Assembly (NCBI GenBank): GCA_015227615.1
Contig: JAALGZ010000029.1
Span: 248,001-312,000, forward strand
DNA length: 64,000 bases
Direction: 5' to 3'
From: Labyrinthula sp. Ha
Lineage: Eukaryota; Sar; Bigyra; Labyrinthulida; Labyrinthulaceae
Shown here: positions 24,934 to 36,636 of the stretch, piece by piece
Numbering within the stretch: position 1 is the stretch's first letter
Layout of the letters: every line of letters starts with the position of its first letter
Notes under the pieces: model-generated
What the model was told of the DNA's origin: nothing
Seen by the model: the letters and a program-made list of their open reading frames with translations, nothing else
Databases searched by the model: none
Made by a program: the position numbers and the translations under genes

Positions 24934-25872
24934 TCACAGGTTCTCTTCGATGGCCAGTTTAGCATGAGTCACTGCCAAAGTACCGGTTCTGTTTCTGTTC
25001 TTAGTTCCGTCGCACCAACGCGCTTTATGACACTTCAGGGAGATAGCTTCATTAAAATATCTGTCACACTTCTCGTGATGGAATTTGTCCAAAATGTTTT
25101 TTATATCTGGGTCAGGTATTATTGATGTAAGATTGAGGCCAATATCTGCTAGCAAAATTTTTGTTTTCTTTATATTTATTTTTAGAGAAGTTACACGCTC
25201 AAGTTTAGAAAGCTGCTTAATGAAGCTGACAATAGAATCGTCTCGTTGACAAAGAACTACCACGTCATCTGCAAGGGTGAAACACATATAGTGGCTAGAG
25301 AAAAGTTTTATTCCAGTTGTGTCAGGTAATTTTGTTCTTTTTATTATATCGTTTAAGGCTAGTATGAAAAGAGAGCGTGACATAAAGCCCTCCTGTCGGA
25401 TACCCCTGTTAAGGTTTGTCCGTCCACTACTGTACGTTCCTTCTGTCGCTTGTACTTCTGCTTTTTTATAAAGCAAAAGAAATATCTACCACATTTTCTT
25501 AGGTATGTTGTGCTTCATCATAGAATGTTCCAGAAAGCTGTATGAGATAATATCGAAAGCCTTTTCAAAATCCACTAAGAAAAGTTTAAATTTTATTCCT
25601 TATTTTAGTGCTTTCTTAGCGATTCTGTACAGTAGTTCAACTCTGTTAGAGGTTGATATTTTCTCTCTAGAGCCTGATTGATAGTCTGGCAGTCTTTGAA
25701 TGGCGCTTTTTATTCTTTCATTTATTATTTTAGTTAATAATCTGAATGTTGTGTTGAGTAAAGCTATTGACCTGAGCGAAGTTGGGTCATCTTTGGAAGC
25801 TTTCTGTTTACATATGTGGATGATACTTCCATGACAGAGATTTTTCAGTGTGTTGGATTTTGTATTCGCCAC
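24934..25872 (-). pseudogene. LINE-type reverse transcriptase, frameshifted
   Basis: Three fragments in different frames carry successive RT motifs. The piece at 25872..25600 has DDPTSLRSIALLNTTFRLLT and a degenerate DYQSGSR. The piece at about 25590..25510 has LVDFEKAFDII, the motif A aspartate region. The piece at 25476..24934 has RGIRQEGFMSRSLFILALND (motif B) and LADDVVVLCQ (motif C, with L in place of the usual F before ADD). At least two frame disruptions separate them. Confidence 0.75.
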
Positions 25873-26652
25873 TTATAAATACTTCCTGTACCTTGATGGC
25901 AATTATTTTTTTATCTTGGAAAAGGGTTTTGATACCTCGTTTCGGATCATGTCGGTACCAGGTGCTTTATTATTCCTTAGTATTTGAATAGTTTCAAAAA
26001 ATTCTTCTGCTTTTGGTGGGTTAGTCAGTATGCTGTTTGATGTTGCTGGTTAAAAACTTAATCTACGGTAATATTGTATTTCCTGACTTGTTATCTCTGA
26101 AGTTGGGTTTGGGGTTTGTCCTTGAAGTTCCGGGTAAGCTGCAAGTATCTTGAATTAAACTGTTGTGTCTACTTTGGTTTCCGTATTATCCCGCTGTATT
26201 CTGCCGAGCTTTTGGGGAGCAGAGTTCGGCTTACGTATCAAGTGGTACGCAGTTCCCGTTTAGTTGGAGTCAATGAAGCCTTGTATTTTTGTTACCATTA
26301 TATACATACCATCATTTTAACATTCTCTTGCAGATAATTTGATAACAGCTGTAAGTTTTTTCTTTTCCCCAGTGTTCATTATTGATCAGTTTGTTACTTT
26401 CTCCTGGAAGGATTCTTGTAAACCTTGGGATATCTTTCTTGCGTCCAGTTGGATATTTTGCATAGAAGGGTAGCGCTCAAGAATTGGTTTAAGAACTTTG
26501 ATCAGTTGTAGGTACGAGTTTACCTTTGCTGGTTGCTTTTACATCGCTTTCTCTACTCCGTCATCTATTCTGGTCACTAGCTCAGGGTTCTTGCGAAGCT
26601 TTGCATATACCAAGGTTGTTCCCGCTTTAGGTTTTCTATTTTTAGAGTGCAT

Positions 26653-27512
26653 TTATGTGGATATCTGCAGGGGGTTGTGGTCAAAGTTCATTTCTCCATG
26701 GAGAGTTTTTGATACATATTTCCTTAACTTGAAGGCTTCCACTTTACAGAGGTGTGTTACAATTAAGTAATCTATTTCTGAAGGCCCCAGCTGGTGACAT
26801 TGGAGTATTCGTAGCATGTTTCCTTTTGCCTGTTTTCCCTGTAACTGCTTTGTGGTTTGTGACAATTAGTCCATACCCATGTATAAAGCTAGTAAGTAAT
26901 TTCCTATTTGAGTTAGAGCGCCTATAAAATCCATGTTTATTTGTATCTTTTTGTTATTTTCTTCCCATTTGAGCGTTAAAGTCACCAGAAAGTCATGCTA
27001 ATCTTCTTCTGTTCATGTTCTACATTGGCTTTTCTAAGGTCTTCAGAAATTTTGAGTAGGCTCTTTGATCGTAGTTTGCATGCTGAGGTATAGCAGTTAA
27101 CAAGAACAAGCTTTCACTTCCGACAAAGTTTGACTATGAGTTCCAAGATCCTGGTGCTCCAGGTCTTAACGTCCACAGCTTTAGAAACGATTTTTTAGCT
27201 ATAATGGTAGCCACACCTTCAAATTTAGTAGGTGGTTTTAAGAAAAACCGCATATCTGTAGCTGGGCTAACAAAGGTCCTTTCCTTCAATTTTTCAAATC
27301 CATTCCTATGTAGTTCTTTGATCATTGTAATCTTTATTTTCTAAGGAAAGTGAGAGTGAGTAAGTAGTTTTTGTAGCATTAAAACCACCAGTGTTGATAC
27401 AGACTAGTTTCAGTCGTTTTCTAGGCTTGTTTTCATATGTTGGTTCTTCATAAAAAGATGTGAGATGGTGTTTCCACTCGGAGCTCGACAGCTCGTTATG
27501 TTCTTTTGTCAC
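26653..27512 (-). pseudogene. LINE APE-type endonuclease, fragmented
   Basis: Pieces in several frames recall an apurinic-type endonuclease. Near the start is KRLKLVCINTGGFNATKTT, like 'lki.t.NvnGl'. GVATIIAKKS lies in the middle and SEIDYLIVT...DHNPLQI near the end, like 'sqIDYi...DHrpl'. Several catalytic positions cannot be placed because of frame breaks. Confidence 0.5.
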
Positions 27513-30500
27513 ATCTGAAATTTAAAAATCTTAATAAAGATGAGGAGATATTGTTTACATGACAAAATATGGCAAAGCTCTCTAGTATAATGAATTAGAG
27601 TGCAACTCTATATCAGGGAGTACGACTGTATTACAGAAAATTTATGATGACTGAACTTGGGTATTGATTTTTGTAGCGTTATATTGTATCTAAAATAACT
27701 ATTATATCCATAAATGTGTTAACTGTTTTTAGATTTTTGACAATTATTTGGTCTTAATAAATGTTTTAGAGCTTTTCCTCTAAGCTAATCATTATTATCA
27801 TTGACGCAATCTAGGGGTTGTGCCTCTTGGTTTTATCTATAAAGGAAGTAAAACTACCTTATCACTTCCCTTCCCAAAAGTCAACCACTTGTTTCCCTGC
27901 AAAGGGGAAGCTTTCTCTATTCTTCTATGATTGGGTTTTCTATTCACCAAGAATTTGGTGTGTATATTGAGTAGAGTCAAGTTTAGCAAAAACCTTATTG
28001 ATGGTTAGAGGGGTAGTAGGACAACTGAGAAATAGGAACCGATTCTTGTAGAAAAATGGCATGTTTTCAACGCGAAGCACGGAATAAGACAAACCCATTC
28101 TCTAAATATTTTTCATGACATTGTTCTTGGCTTCTCATTGTCTTTTCAGTGCATAGCCAACTTAGTGACTATCATCTGGACAAAAAAGTTACTCCTGTTT
28201 CCAGTACTCTATATAAATTCTTGCTGTTGGTGATGAATATATCGCGCAGATATTTTGAGAACGAAGAAACTTTTCATATAAGTAAGCTTAGTAAAAGATA
28301 AGCTATCTAACACCAGAAAATAATTTATGTTCTTAAATCTAAATACGAAGAAAAGATAGAGTCCCTTGTAAGTGGACAAGTATTGCCACAATTAGCATGA
28401 CTAGAAAGTAACATAAAAACAAGTATCATTAGGGGAGTTATGAGGAAGTTAGAATAATTAAACCCAATACCTGGTTCTCTGACTAATACTCAATCTAAGA
28501 GAAAAAATATAGTAGCACTAGTAGTAATCAAGCAATTCTTACAAGTAGTACAACTTGAATATGCATGCTCAATTGAGCTCAGATTAGAGGACAAATGCCT
28601 TCATTGGCTTCACCGAAGAAAAAAAATCTAATCACAAGCTAGACTAAGCACCACAAGTGCAAAACTCTGCCCAGAATTGTTACCCTTATACAAATATTTC
28701 ATCCAATCATTTGGTCTTTGCGAAAGCTCCATAAAGAGTTAGATGGCTAAAGCAAAACTCGATTTCTTGAATAGATTCATTCACCAATTTCAGAGGCTTA
28801 AAGGGATTTCTAAAGTTGAAATCCCTAATCTTTATGTGTCAAATGAGATATAGAACTTCGGCTCTATGAAATTCAAGGGGCGAATTAAGCCTTATCATAA
28901 TGGTCTATGAATCCCGATCAAACTTAAGTATTGCTGGAGGTACGAAAATCTAATATTTTATTTATCTTAAGAGATAAGTTTACATACCTGGTTCTCCCTA
29001 ATAGTAAATATTAGAAGTAGTGACACTGACATAGTGTCTTACCTTAGCTGCAACACCTTCGTCACTCATAAAACACATTATTATACGAACAACTTACAAT
29101 GCCACTTCTCTATGTTTTGGCTAATATACTAACCTAATTGGTTTAAGTAAACATAGCACTGGCTCTGGTGCTAATTGTAAGCTATTTGCTAGAAAAACTA
29201 AATTTAGTGCAAAGGTGGTCTATTTCCCAATAATGTTGACATGATTTCAAGAGTAAAAATGTAGAAAGAGTATGATACCTAAGATTTTTTTTTTGAATTT
29301 GCGCATTTCAAAGGCTTTTATCATAAGGTCAATGTTGATTACTCTGTTTAGTTGGATGAAACACGAGACTTAGTTATTTTTTCTATTAAGAAAAAAGAGA
29401 AATCTTACTCAGTAAAATGATAGTTTTAGATAATCTCTCTCAATCCTTAGAGTTGTAGTAGCAATTGCTAAGATGAATTTGGAGAAAATTTTCGTATTTA
29501 TGGAGCTCAAATTTTAAAGAATAACGACTATATTGATATAGACAAGGCATGCTCTAGTCGGTTAGCTCTAACGGTGCTCTAGCAGGATTAGGTACTTAAT
29601 TAAAATGAGAAAATGCTATCAATGACATATTATGTCCAGAATAACAGTAAACATTAATTATAAATTAGACCTTTGGGTGGTATACTGTTGGAAAGTATAT
29701 AATATTATGACTTCAAATGAGTTTACTTTGGATTAGCTTATAAGTTATGCTTGGATTTCATTTAAGTTGCGTTGAAACTGACTATAGAAAATTTATTCTT
29801 GGAGAATAATGAAATAAGCATCATTTCTTTTGTATTTTGAGTTTATTATAAAAATCTTTAACTAATTTGAAAATAAGATTTATGCTCTCGGAGTAGCTGA
29901 TATTAACTTTCCAGCCGTTTCCTCATGCAAATGCATAATTTATTGGGACGTAAATAATAATGGTAACATTTAAATACTTCCAGTGTCCTTCTACTCTCAG
30001 AAATATAAAATTTGTGAAAAGCTTTACCTAAGCAAAATATTGTTTTATTTCATGTAGTTCCTCTAAGCTAAATTCAAAGAGTATTGCAAATGCCCGAAAC
30101 ATATTTTCGCTTTTTCAATAGTTTCGTTCTCCCATCTCAAGGAATGTACTGTATATGGCAACTGAACTGCGATTGGATTTCCTAATTTACATTTCATGAA
30201 AGCAGTTACTATAACCTATTGTGATATATGAATAAGAGAGTATACCACACAGACGACAGATACGCTTATTTATATTACTTGCGTGAGGTGAGCAACAATA
30301 TGTTCCGTCACTTTTGAAATTAATATACACCTTTGACCTTTCCTTGGAGCAGATAAATACATTTCCAATCCTTTCATATGTAAGTTGTTATTTGTTCATT
30401 TTCAATCAGCACAATAATTTAGATGTATATGTTGGGCCAGCATAGCGCTAAGAGTGTATATTTTTTTTACGGCAAGCAAAGCTTCTCTCTGCATGTTCCA

Positions 30501-32387
30501 TTGCATAATTCAGAATGAGCTCTGCCGGTTATGTCATTGTAGTTTCTTGGAGGAATTACATTATTATCAATGTAGCTAGCTCTTGTTGTTAATATTTATT
30601 CCTTATTTTGGGCCAATACAAATAATGCAGCGTGTTTCTTGTGGTAATAACCTTATTCAGCCAGGCGCTCTATAGCAAACGGAGAGGAAAGGAGTAATTC
30701 TTCCTAGATATAAATTGCGCTTATCCCACTGCAACTTGTTTTGTTGAATATCAGATTCAAAAGCATCAAGTAATAATACATTATAGCACTCTCGAAGCTT
30801 GATGCACTGAACTTCAAATAAAAAATATTCATTGTTTCTTTTCATAAAATTAAATGTTTGATTTCAGTTTATGGTAGTACAGCGCTATTGATTCACACAA
30901 ACTACTTCCTGGATTAAAAAAGCACGATATAATGTAATAATGAGGCTGCTCGGTGTTCCATTTTCCTATTTTCAGAGGCAATTTATTTTTATGGGAATGG
31001 CTATTATATTTACTGGTTGTCCCGGTATTTGATATCACTTATGGAACACACACAGCTTTGGTTACTTCGAATAAGTTAATTTAGAGTTGAAGGCTTATTT
31101 CATCTTTTCTCTTTAGGTTTTTGGAACTACTAAATTTTTAATTTCTGTAACCAGATACATAAAAATTTGGGTAATTGTAGATAATAAAAGTAGCGTATTC
31201 AAACTTCTGGGTATTGATTTTTGAACTGCATATACAAGAACATGACAAGAGCCTTAGTTCCAAGGGAGAGCTTTTATCCTTTATAATTTCTTTCTTTCTC
31301 TTAGTAAATTGTACTATGGGACAAATTGAAAAGAATTATTTCTGAACAGAGTGCTTCATAATATAAAGCCATGACACTATTGTTTAATTATCATCCGATA
31401 ATACGTTTACAGTAATAAGGTGGAAGGGGAAAAGTCGAAACTCTAGAGGGATAAGCTTTCCTAAAATTAAATGTTTAACCATAAAAGGGGTCACCTGCTT
31501 CCTTAATTTAACGATAGAGATTAACTTTTGTTTCTCGATGATCTGGCTCTTTTCCTTGAACTGCTTTGCTGGAGTAATAATCTAGCAACTTAGATGAGGA
31601 AATGACAATTTTATTATCTTCCAGTTAACTGATGTGAACATCATTTATCACATTGAGTACGGATAATATCAGCAGTAAAATTTATTATTTCCAAAAAAAT
31701 TATAAATCTCATTTTTCAAGAGCTGATGTTCCATGTATACCTTCTTTCTTGTAGCGGAACGACTAGAGTAGTGTTTGTTGGCAGCTACGCTTCTGTTGAC
31801 CCTTGAGTTCAACAACATGAAAAGGTAAGATGAATTGAGCCCGTACCTACAGTTTCAACCATTTCATTCCTATTTTTTCTATATATGATTAGTGGAAACA
31901 GAGATAATGTAGAGTTGCTTCGCTGTTACGAGCTAATACGATGATTGTAACATGTTGCAATACTTGAGTATAATAATTATTTTCATTTCCTATCGATAAC
32001 CATGATTTATCTAATACGATGAAGCAAATTATCAAAAAAAATCTATAAATGCAATGACATTAATCTTTTCTCTTCTTCAACATAATATAAACTTTTTCAA
32101 GGAAAGCTCAACTAATACAAATACTTTGTTCAACCTCTTGCAAGCAAATGTACTCTATTACCTAAGCCAAAACGCCAGAACCCTTTGGAATATAAACTTA
32201 GACCATTTTATCCAATACGTAGCAATATACTTATAAAAGTCTTTCTTTATTTACTTTATTTACTTTTTAATTATAATCCATTCTTTCCTTATAAAAAAAC
32301 AAAATATCTATTCGGTCCAATTATTTTAAGTCCGCAGAAAAACTATTCCCAAATCTAAAACAAACCAAAAACACAAATTCGGGGAAA
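27513..32387. other. gene-poor AT-rich segment
   Basis: No open frame above about 65 codons and no recognisable domain, RNA gene or tandem repeat in nearly 4.9 kb. I see nothing supportable here. Confidence 0.5.
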
Positions 32388-33091
32388 ATGAAATCTTTTT
32401 TATTAGGTGTATCTTTACTCACACTCATCGATGGACATCCATCCAGATTAGATAATAACTGTGAAGCAGACCTGTCTGAAGGTGTCGAATATATGTATTT
32501 CTCTTCAACCAACTAACTTGTAGGAATATTCTAATTGCAGATGTTCAAGAAAGTTTTGTAACTTTTGAACTTGATGGAAATGCTTATAGCTGTGGTGAGA
32601 ATATTAAGTTTTGCTCTACTGATGCAAGTATCTCGATTAACGTTGACTCCGCTGATGAGGCAAAAGATCTGATTAGAATAGTTCAGGGAGATGTGGTTTT
32701 TCCTACTGATAATGAAAATGTTGTTTGTGATGGGAAAGTGGTTAGGAGTCCAAATGCAACTAAAGCTTACGATGCTGTATTGAGTCAAGCTGCTTTTGAA
32801 GGACTTGAGTTTAACGATGTTCTTGGCGTAGAACTTAGGGTTTTATCGTCTGGGGGTCCTGCATCAGGATCCATTTCTGCAGAAACTTGTCCAATTCAGC
32901 TAACTTTCCTAGAAAATTGTACTGATGCTTCAGCTGAAGAAGATACTACATTTGACAAAGACCCTTTCTGGGAAGTTTTGGTTATCATTATCGTGTTTAT
33001 AATCGTGCTTACTGTTGGTTCTCTTGTCTTTCTTAGTTATTTGGAAGCAAGAAATTCTAAGAAAGAAGCTGAAAAAGAAGCTGTCAACTAA
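32388..33091 (+). CDS. small type I membrane protein with DKDPFW juxtamembrane motif, paralogue A
   Basis: Exons 32388..32481 and 32541..33091 (59-nt intron) join to 214 residues. The signal peptide MKSFLLGVSLLTLIDG is followed by an ectodomain of about 140 residues. This has cysteines in NNCEADL, YSCGEN, VVCDG, ETCPI and ENCTD, and an N-glycosylation sequon at NAT. Then comes FDKDPFWEVL, a single membrane span (IIIVFIIVLTVGSLVFL) and a short charged tail. An alternative 3' splice site nearer the donor leads to an in-frame stop, so the distal one is used. It is the tandem partner of the next gene, 68 bp away. No known family is recognised. Confidence 0.72.
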
Positions 33092-33159
33092 ACGTTTAAG
33101 TTTTAACGTATATGAGTAAAATTCTGTTTTTTCTAATTTTTTGACCGTTAAAGAAAGAT

Positions 33160-33824
33160 ATGATGAAGAAATTCTTTATTCTTTTTGCAAGTTATTATTT
33201 TGGAACTTATGCGTTTCCATCAAACTTGGATAGTGAATGTGAAAGGAATATAAGTACAGGGGATGCTATTATGTATATTTTTTATTTAACTGAGATTTTA
33301 GGAATGGGGTGATAGAAGATGGAGAGAGTCTGTACTTTTTGAGAGGGGACACAAGGTTCGAGTGCGGATCAACAATAGATTTTGATGGGAATAGTGATAC
33401 ACTATCTGTTGAAATGGAGCTTGAGGATGATGAGCATGCCTACTTTAGAGTGGTTAACAGTAAAGTGATATTTGCTTCAAGCGCTGTTTGCAGTCAAAAA
33501 GTATCAAGGTCAACATTAGAAGCTGAAGCTGAGACTGTGCTAAGTGTTGAAAACTATCAAGAAGAATTTGGAACTTCTCTAGGAATCTCTGTGATTGTAA
33601 GAGGTCTCTGGGCCTCAGGAGGTGCCCAAATCTTTGGAGAAACATGCGGGGTAACTTTAAGATTTGTTGGAAGGAGGGATGAGTTTGAAGAGTATGATAA
33701 AGATCCATTTTGGCATGTTCTGCTGATTGTACTCGCTTTCCTAGTGGTAATGACAGTTGGAAGTATGGGATTTTTATTCTGGCTGGACAAGAGAAGTGAT
33801 AGGAAGCTAAAAGAAGCAATGTAA
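33160..33824 (+). CDS. small type I membrane protein with DKDPFW juxtamembrane motif, paralogue B
   Basis: Exons 33160..33272 and 33302..33824 (29-nt intron, phase 2) join to 211 residues. It has the same plan as its upstream neighbour: signal peptide KKFFILFASYYFG, N-terminal SECERNIST (like NNCEADLSE), a Cys-containing ectodomain with GETCGVTLRF (A has AETCPIQLTF), YDKDPFWHVL, then one membrane span with TVGSMGFLF (A has TVGSLVFLS) and a Lys/Arg tail. The intron lies at a slightly different place and phase from that of A, so one was gained or slid after duplication. CCGTTAAA sits 7 nt before the first ATG. Function unknown. Confidence 0.72.
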
Positions 33825-33927
33825 CCTTTGAACCCTATGTTACGAAAACAAGCAGATATTACTTAACTTATCTCATTAATCCCGAAATCTGTCACAATAA
33901 TTATCTAAACCCTGCAAAAATACTGAA

Positions 33928-36636
33928 CTACAATGAAGCTTTTACATCGGTATCTACTTTTACCTCTGCAGGGGCACTTTCTAGAGGGTTTGGTTCTTTC
34001 TTTTTAAAACTACTTAATAGAACCAACAAAAGTGCTACTGCTACAGCACCGAAAACAATGGTAAGAGACTCGTACACATCGTCATCATCATCACTGCTTT
34101 CGGTTTCTGATGGGCTATTGCCATCCTCAGAATCACCTTCACTAGCAGCTGCTTCAATGGATGCCTCTACACTAGTTCTAAGAATACTTCCCAAACAATT
34201 TGTATTTAAGGTGGACGCAGTACATGAGGTCAAGAGATCTTCTACTGGGCTCGAAATATATCCAATACTTTTCAAGTTCAGTATGTCGAGTAATCTTTGT
34301 GAAGAAAGAGGATATAATGCATCGCTATCCTCTCCAGTAAAATGAAATTCGGATACAAACATTGCTCTTCTATCACTGTGAATATTAAAGTCTTCAATCA
34401 GACTTACATCTCTGTCACTGCCTGCATAGAAAGTTGCTCCATACACAACATTAATCATAAATCCACTATCAATATGTTCTGCGTGCGGCATGTATACATC
34501 AAACCCGTTGGATAGTCCAAGAATTACAACTGCATCACTTTCCATTGATCTGAAGGTATTCATGAACGTCTCAGCAAATGATCTTAAATTGTAAAAATCT
34601 TCCAGATCATAGTCAGATCCAAACGACTTACTGTTTAACTCATAGATAATATTTGTCTTATCACCTAATGCACTGGTTACGTTTCCCCAGAATAATGTGG
34701 ATTCCTCCACATAATTAATCGGATTGCCACAGCTCTCAAAATATAGCGATACAACACAGTACACACTGAGATTGTCACAAACTGCTACTTGATCTAACAA
34801 GTACTGAACAGAAGATGGCTCTGCAGAGAATTGTACAGACAATGGAATACGAAGGGTGTTGATACCCCATTGGGACACTGCAGTTGCCATAATATCTTCA
34901 ACCGAACATTCCGAAAGCTGTGGAACCGTGATGATTGGTAGTGTAATTCCCCTAAGTTGAACCACAGCGCCATTTTCATCTACAATTCTGTTGTTGACTA
35001 CACTTAATGCCCCATGCTGAGTAGCAAAACCCAGAGCAGAGTTAGTCTCAAACTCCACGTTAGAATCACAATAATCTGATGAAATTTCTGAAGGAACACA
35101 GTGAGAGAAAGCATCTGTGACTTCTGTACAGATGTCTTCCTCATGACAACAAGATGATCTTACAGAGTTTCCTTCAGCATCAACACCTCCACATTGCGCG
35201 AAAGATTCTTTGCAAACAAATCCAAGGCTTTGACATTCAGAATACGTCTCATTCACAACTACACAAGTATCAGTCTCTTCTGCACATTTTTGTGGTCCAT
35301 GAAAGCCAAATCCTCCACATTGGTTTCCAGTAACAGCTTCTTGCACAGGAAACTCTCCGTTCACAAACATATCTTTCATGTACACGCCTGTACAACTTAG
35401 GTTAGTAAACTCATGAGATTCACACACACCCTCATTCCAAATAGCGTTTCGATCAGTTGCACCAGTCATAGCAGAATAAGCCCAACTAATGTTTAGCTTT
35501 GCCATTTCTTCAATATACTTTGAAATGAAATCTGGGTAGAAGCCTTCGCCAAACCATTCAGAGATACCAAGCTTTGCTACAAACATTGGAACTCTTGAAG
35601 CATACTTGACTAATCTTGCAAGATAAATATCGTGACTACCAACATAGAAATGAGCCTTGTACATTACATTGTCAGAAACTTCATCACTCAGCACATTCGT
35701 CGCCACAACATGGAAGTTTTGGTTCCAGAAGTTTGTAGGTACTAAAATGACTGTATCAGGAGCACTTTCTCTAATTGTAGGAATAATCTCTTCTGCAAAG
35801 TCAACCATTTCTTGCCATCCTTCCTCCCAATTTCCTGATGAAGGCTCGTCCATTAAGTCAATCATAAACTGAGTGTTATTTCCGTACCTTTCAGCTAAAG
35901 TAATCCAGAATTCAACAACTGTCATGTTTTGCACTTCATTGATAAAGTAAAAGGGAGAAGGTTGAGTATTTTGAAAAGATGCCATAACATATACCCCAAG
36001 ATCTAATGCTGAGTCAATCAATTCCATGTATTCTTGCATTGCCCTTTCGCTATCTTGTTCAAGATACCAAGCCGCAATGGGAAGCCTTAGCAAATTCACT
36101 CCCCAATTGGTTACGACATAACTATAAGTGCATAGATCATTGCAATTGGGTTCAGGGAAATTACTTGCAACCATTCCTTTCAATTGGATTGGTTCACCTG
36201 CCTCATTGACAAGTTGAGTTCCTTCAACACTTAGTTGACCATTGTCCCATGCATAACCAACAGCACTTACATTTTGATACGGATCCGAACCAGTTTCTAC
36301 TAACCCGCAATCTTCTTGAAGTAAATCCCACTTGATTGGCTGACACTCTGAGTAAGAGGAGCTAACTTCTTGACAAATGGTGTCTACATCGCAACACGAG
36401 GTTTCTCCTGTATAATCTTCTCCTCCGCATTGAGAGAATCTAGGCTGACACTCTGCTACCGGTTTACCACATTCCGAGTAGAAAGGATACTCAAAGTTAC
36501 AAGCTTCATCGGCATTGCAGCAACTTGTAGGTCCTGAGAACCCAGAGCCACCGCATTGTTGTCCAGAACCAACGCACTCTTCTTCTTGTCCTCTAACAAG
36601 AAACGTTACTGCACTAAAAATAAAGTAGCTCTTCAT
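33928..36636 (-). CDS. membrane-anchored tandem CBM1 / GH5 protein, cellulase-like
   Basis: 902 residues, single exon. The signal peptide ends near VRGQ. Two CBM1-type modules (QQCGGSGFSG...SEC and SQCGGEDYTG...SEC) occupy about 21-98. A glycoside hydrolase family 5 domain spans about 110-430: GVNLLRLPIAAWY, the acid/base region MDEPSSG (D263-E264) and nucleophile region GISEWFG (E360). Two more CBM1-like modules follow (NQCGGFGFHG, AQCGGVDAEG), then a second GH5-like domain to about 800. In the second copy the acid/base position reads NSK (668-670), so it lacks that glutamate, while SEF (E763) is kept. A membrane span lies at about 857-877 with a KKKE tail inside. GH5 enzymes cut beta-1,4-glucans; the second copy is probably inactive. 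The N of the usual NEP in the first copy is D. Confidence 0.86.
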   Translation of the reverse strand: MKSYFIFSAVTFLVRGQEEECVGSGQQCGGSGFSGPTSCCNADEACNFEYPFYSECGKPVAECQPRFSQCGGEDYTGETSCCDVDTICQEVSSSYSECQPIKWDLLQEDCGLVETGSDPYQNVSAVGYAWDNGQLSVEGTQLVNEAGEPIQLKGMVASNFPEPNCNDLCTYSYVVTNWGVNLLRLPIAAWYLEQDSERAMQEYMELIDSALDLGVYVMASFQNTQPSPFYFINEVQNMTVVEFWITLAERYGNNTQFMIDLMDEPSSGNWEEGWQEMVDFAEEIIPTIRESAPDTVILVPTNFWNQNFHVVATNVLSDEVSDNVMYKAHFYVGSHDIYLARLVKYASRVPMFVAKLGISEWFGEGFYPDFISKYIEEMAKLNISWAYSAMTGATDRNAIWNEGVCESHEFTNLSCTGVYMKDMFVNGEFPVQEAVTGNQCGGFGFHGPQKCAEETDTCVVVNETYSECQSLGFVCKESFAQCGGVDAEGNSVRSSCCHEEDICTEVTDAFSHCVPSEISSDYCDSNVEFETNSALGFATQHGALSVVNNRIVDENGAVVQLRGITLPIITVPQLSECSVEDIMATAVSQWGINTLRIPLSVQFSAEPSSVQYLLDQVAVCDNLSVYCVVSLYFESCGNPINYVEESTLFWGNVTSALGDKTNIIYELNSKSFGSDYDLEDFYNLRSFAETFMNTFRSMESDAVVILGLSNGFDVYMPHAEHIDSGFMINVVYGATFYAGSDRDVSLIEDFNIHSDRRAMFVSEFHFTGEDSDALYPLSSQRLLDILNLKSIGYISSPVEDLLTSCTASTLNTNCLGSILRTSVEASIEAAASEGDSEDGNSPSETESSDDDDDVYESLTIVFGAVAVALLLVLLSSFKKKEPNPLESAPAEVKVDTDVKASL

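Larger units (their letters stand above)
23700..27512 (-). mobile_element. decayed non-LTR (LINE-like) retrotransposon
   Basis: On the minus strand, broken pieces of one coding region run in the order expected of an APE-endonuclease plus reverse-transcriptase element: endonuclease fragments at about 27.5-26.65 kb, then RT fragments at about 25.87-24.93 kb, then a less clear C-terminal part. Frames change repeatedly. Base composition (T/G-rich on +, so A/C-rich on the coding strand) differs from the neighbouring AT-rich spacer. Ends are approximate: I cannot find a poly-A tail or target duplication. The copy cannot encode an active protein. Confidence 0.65.
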
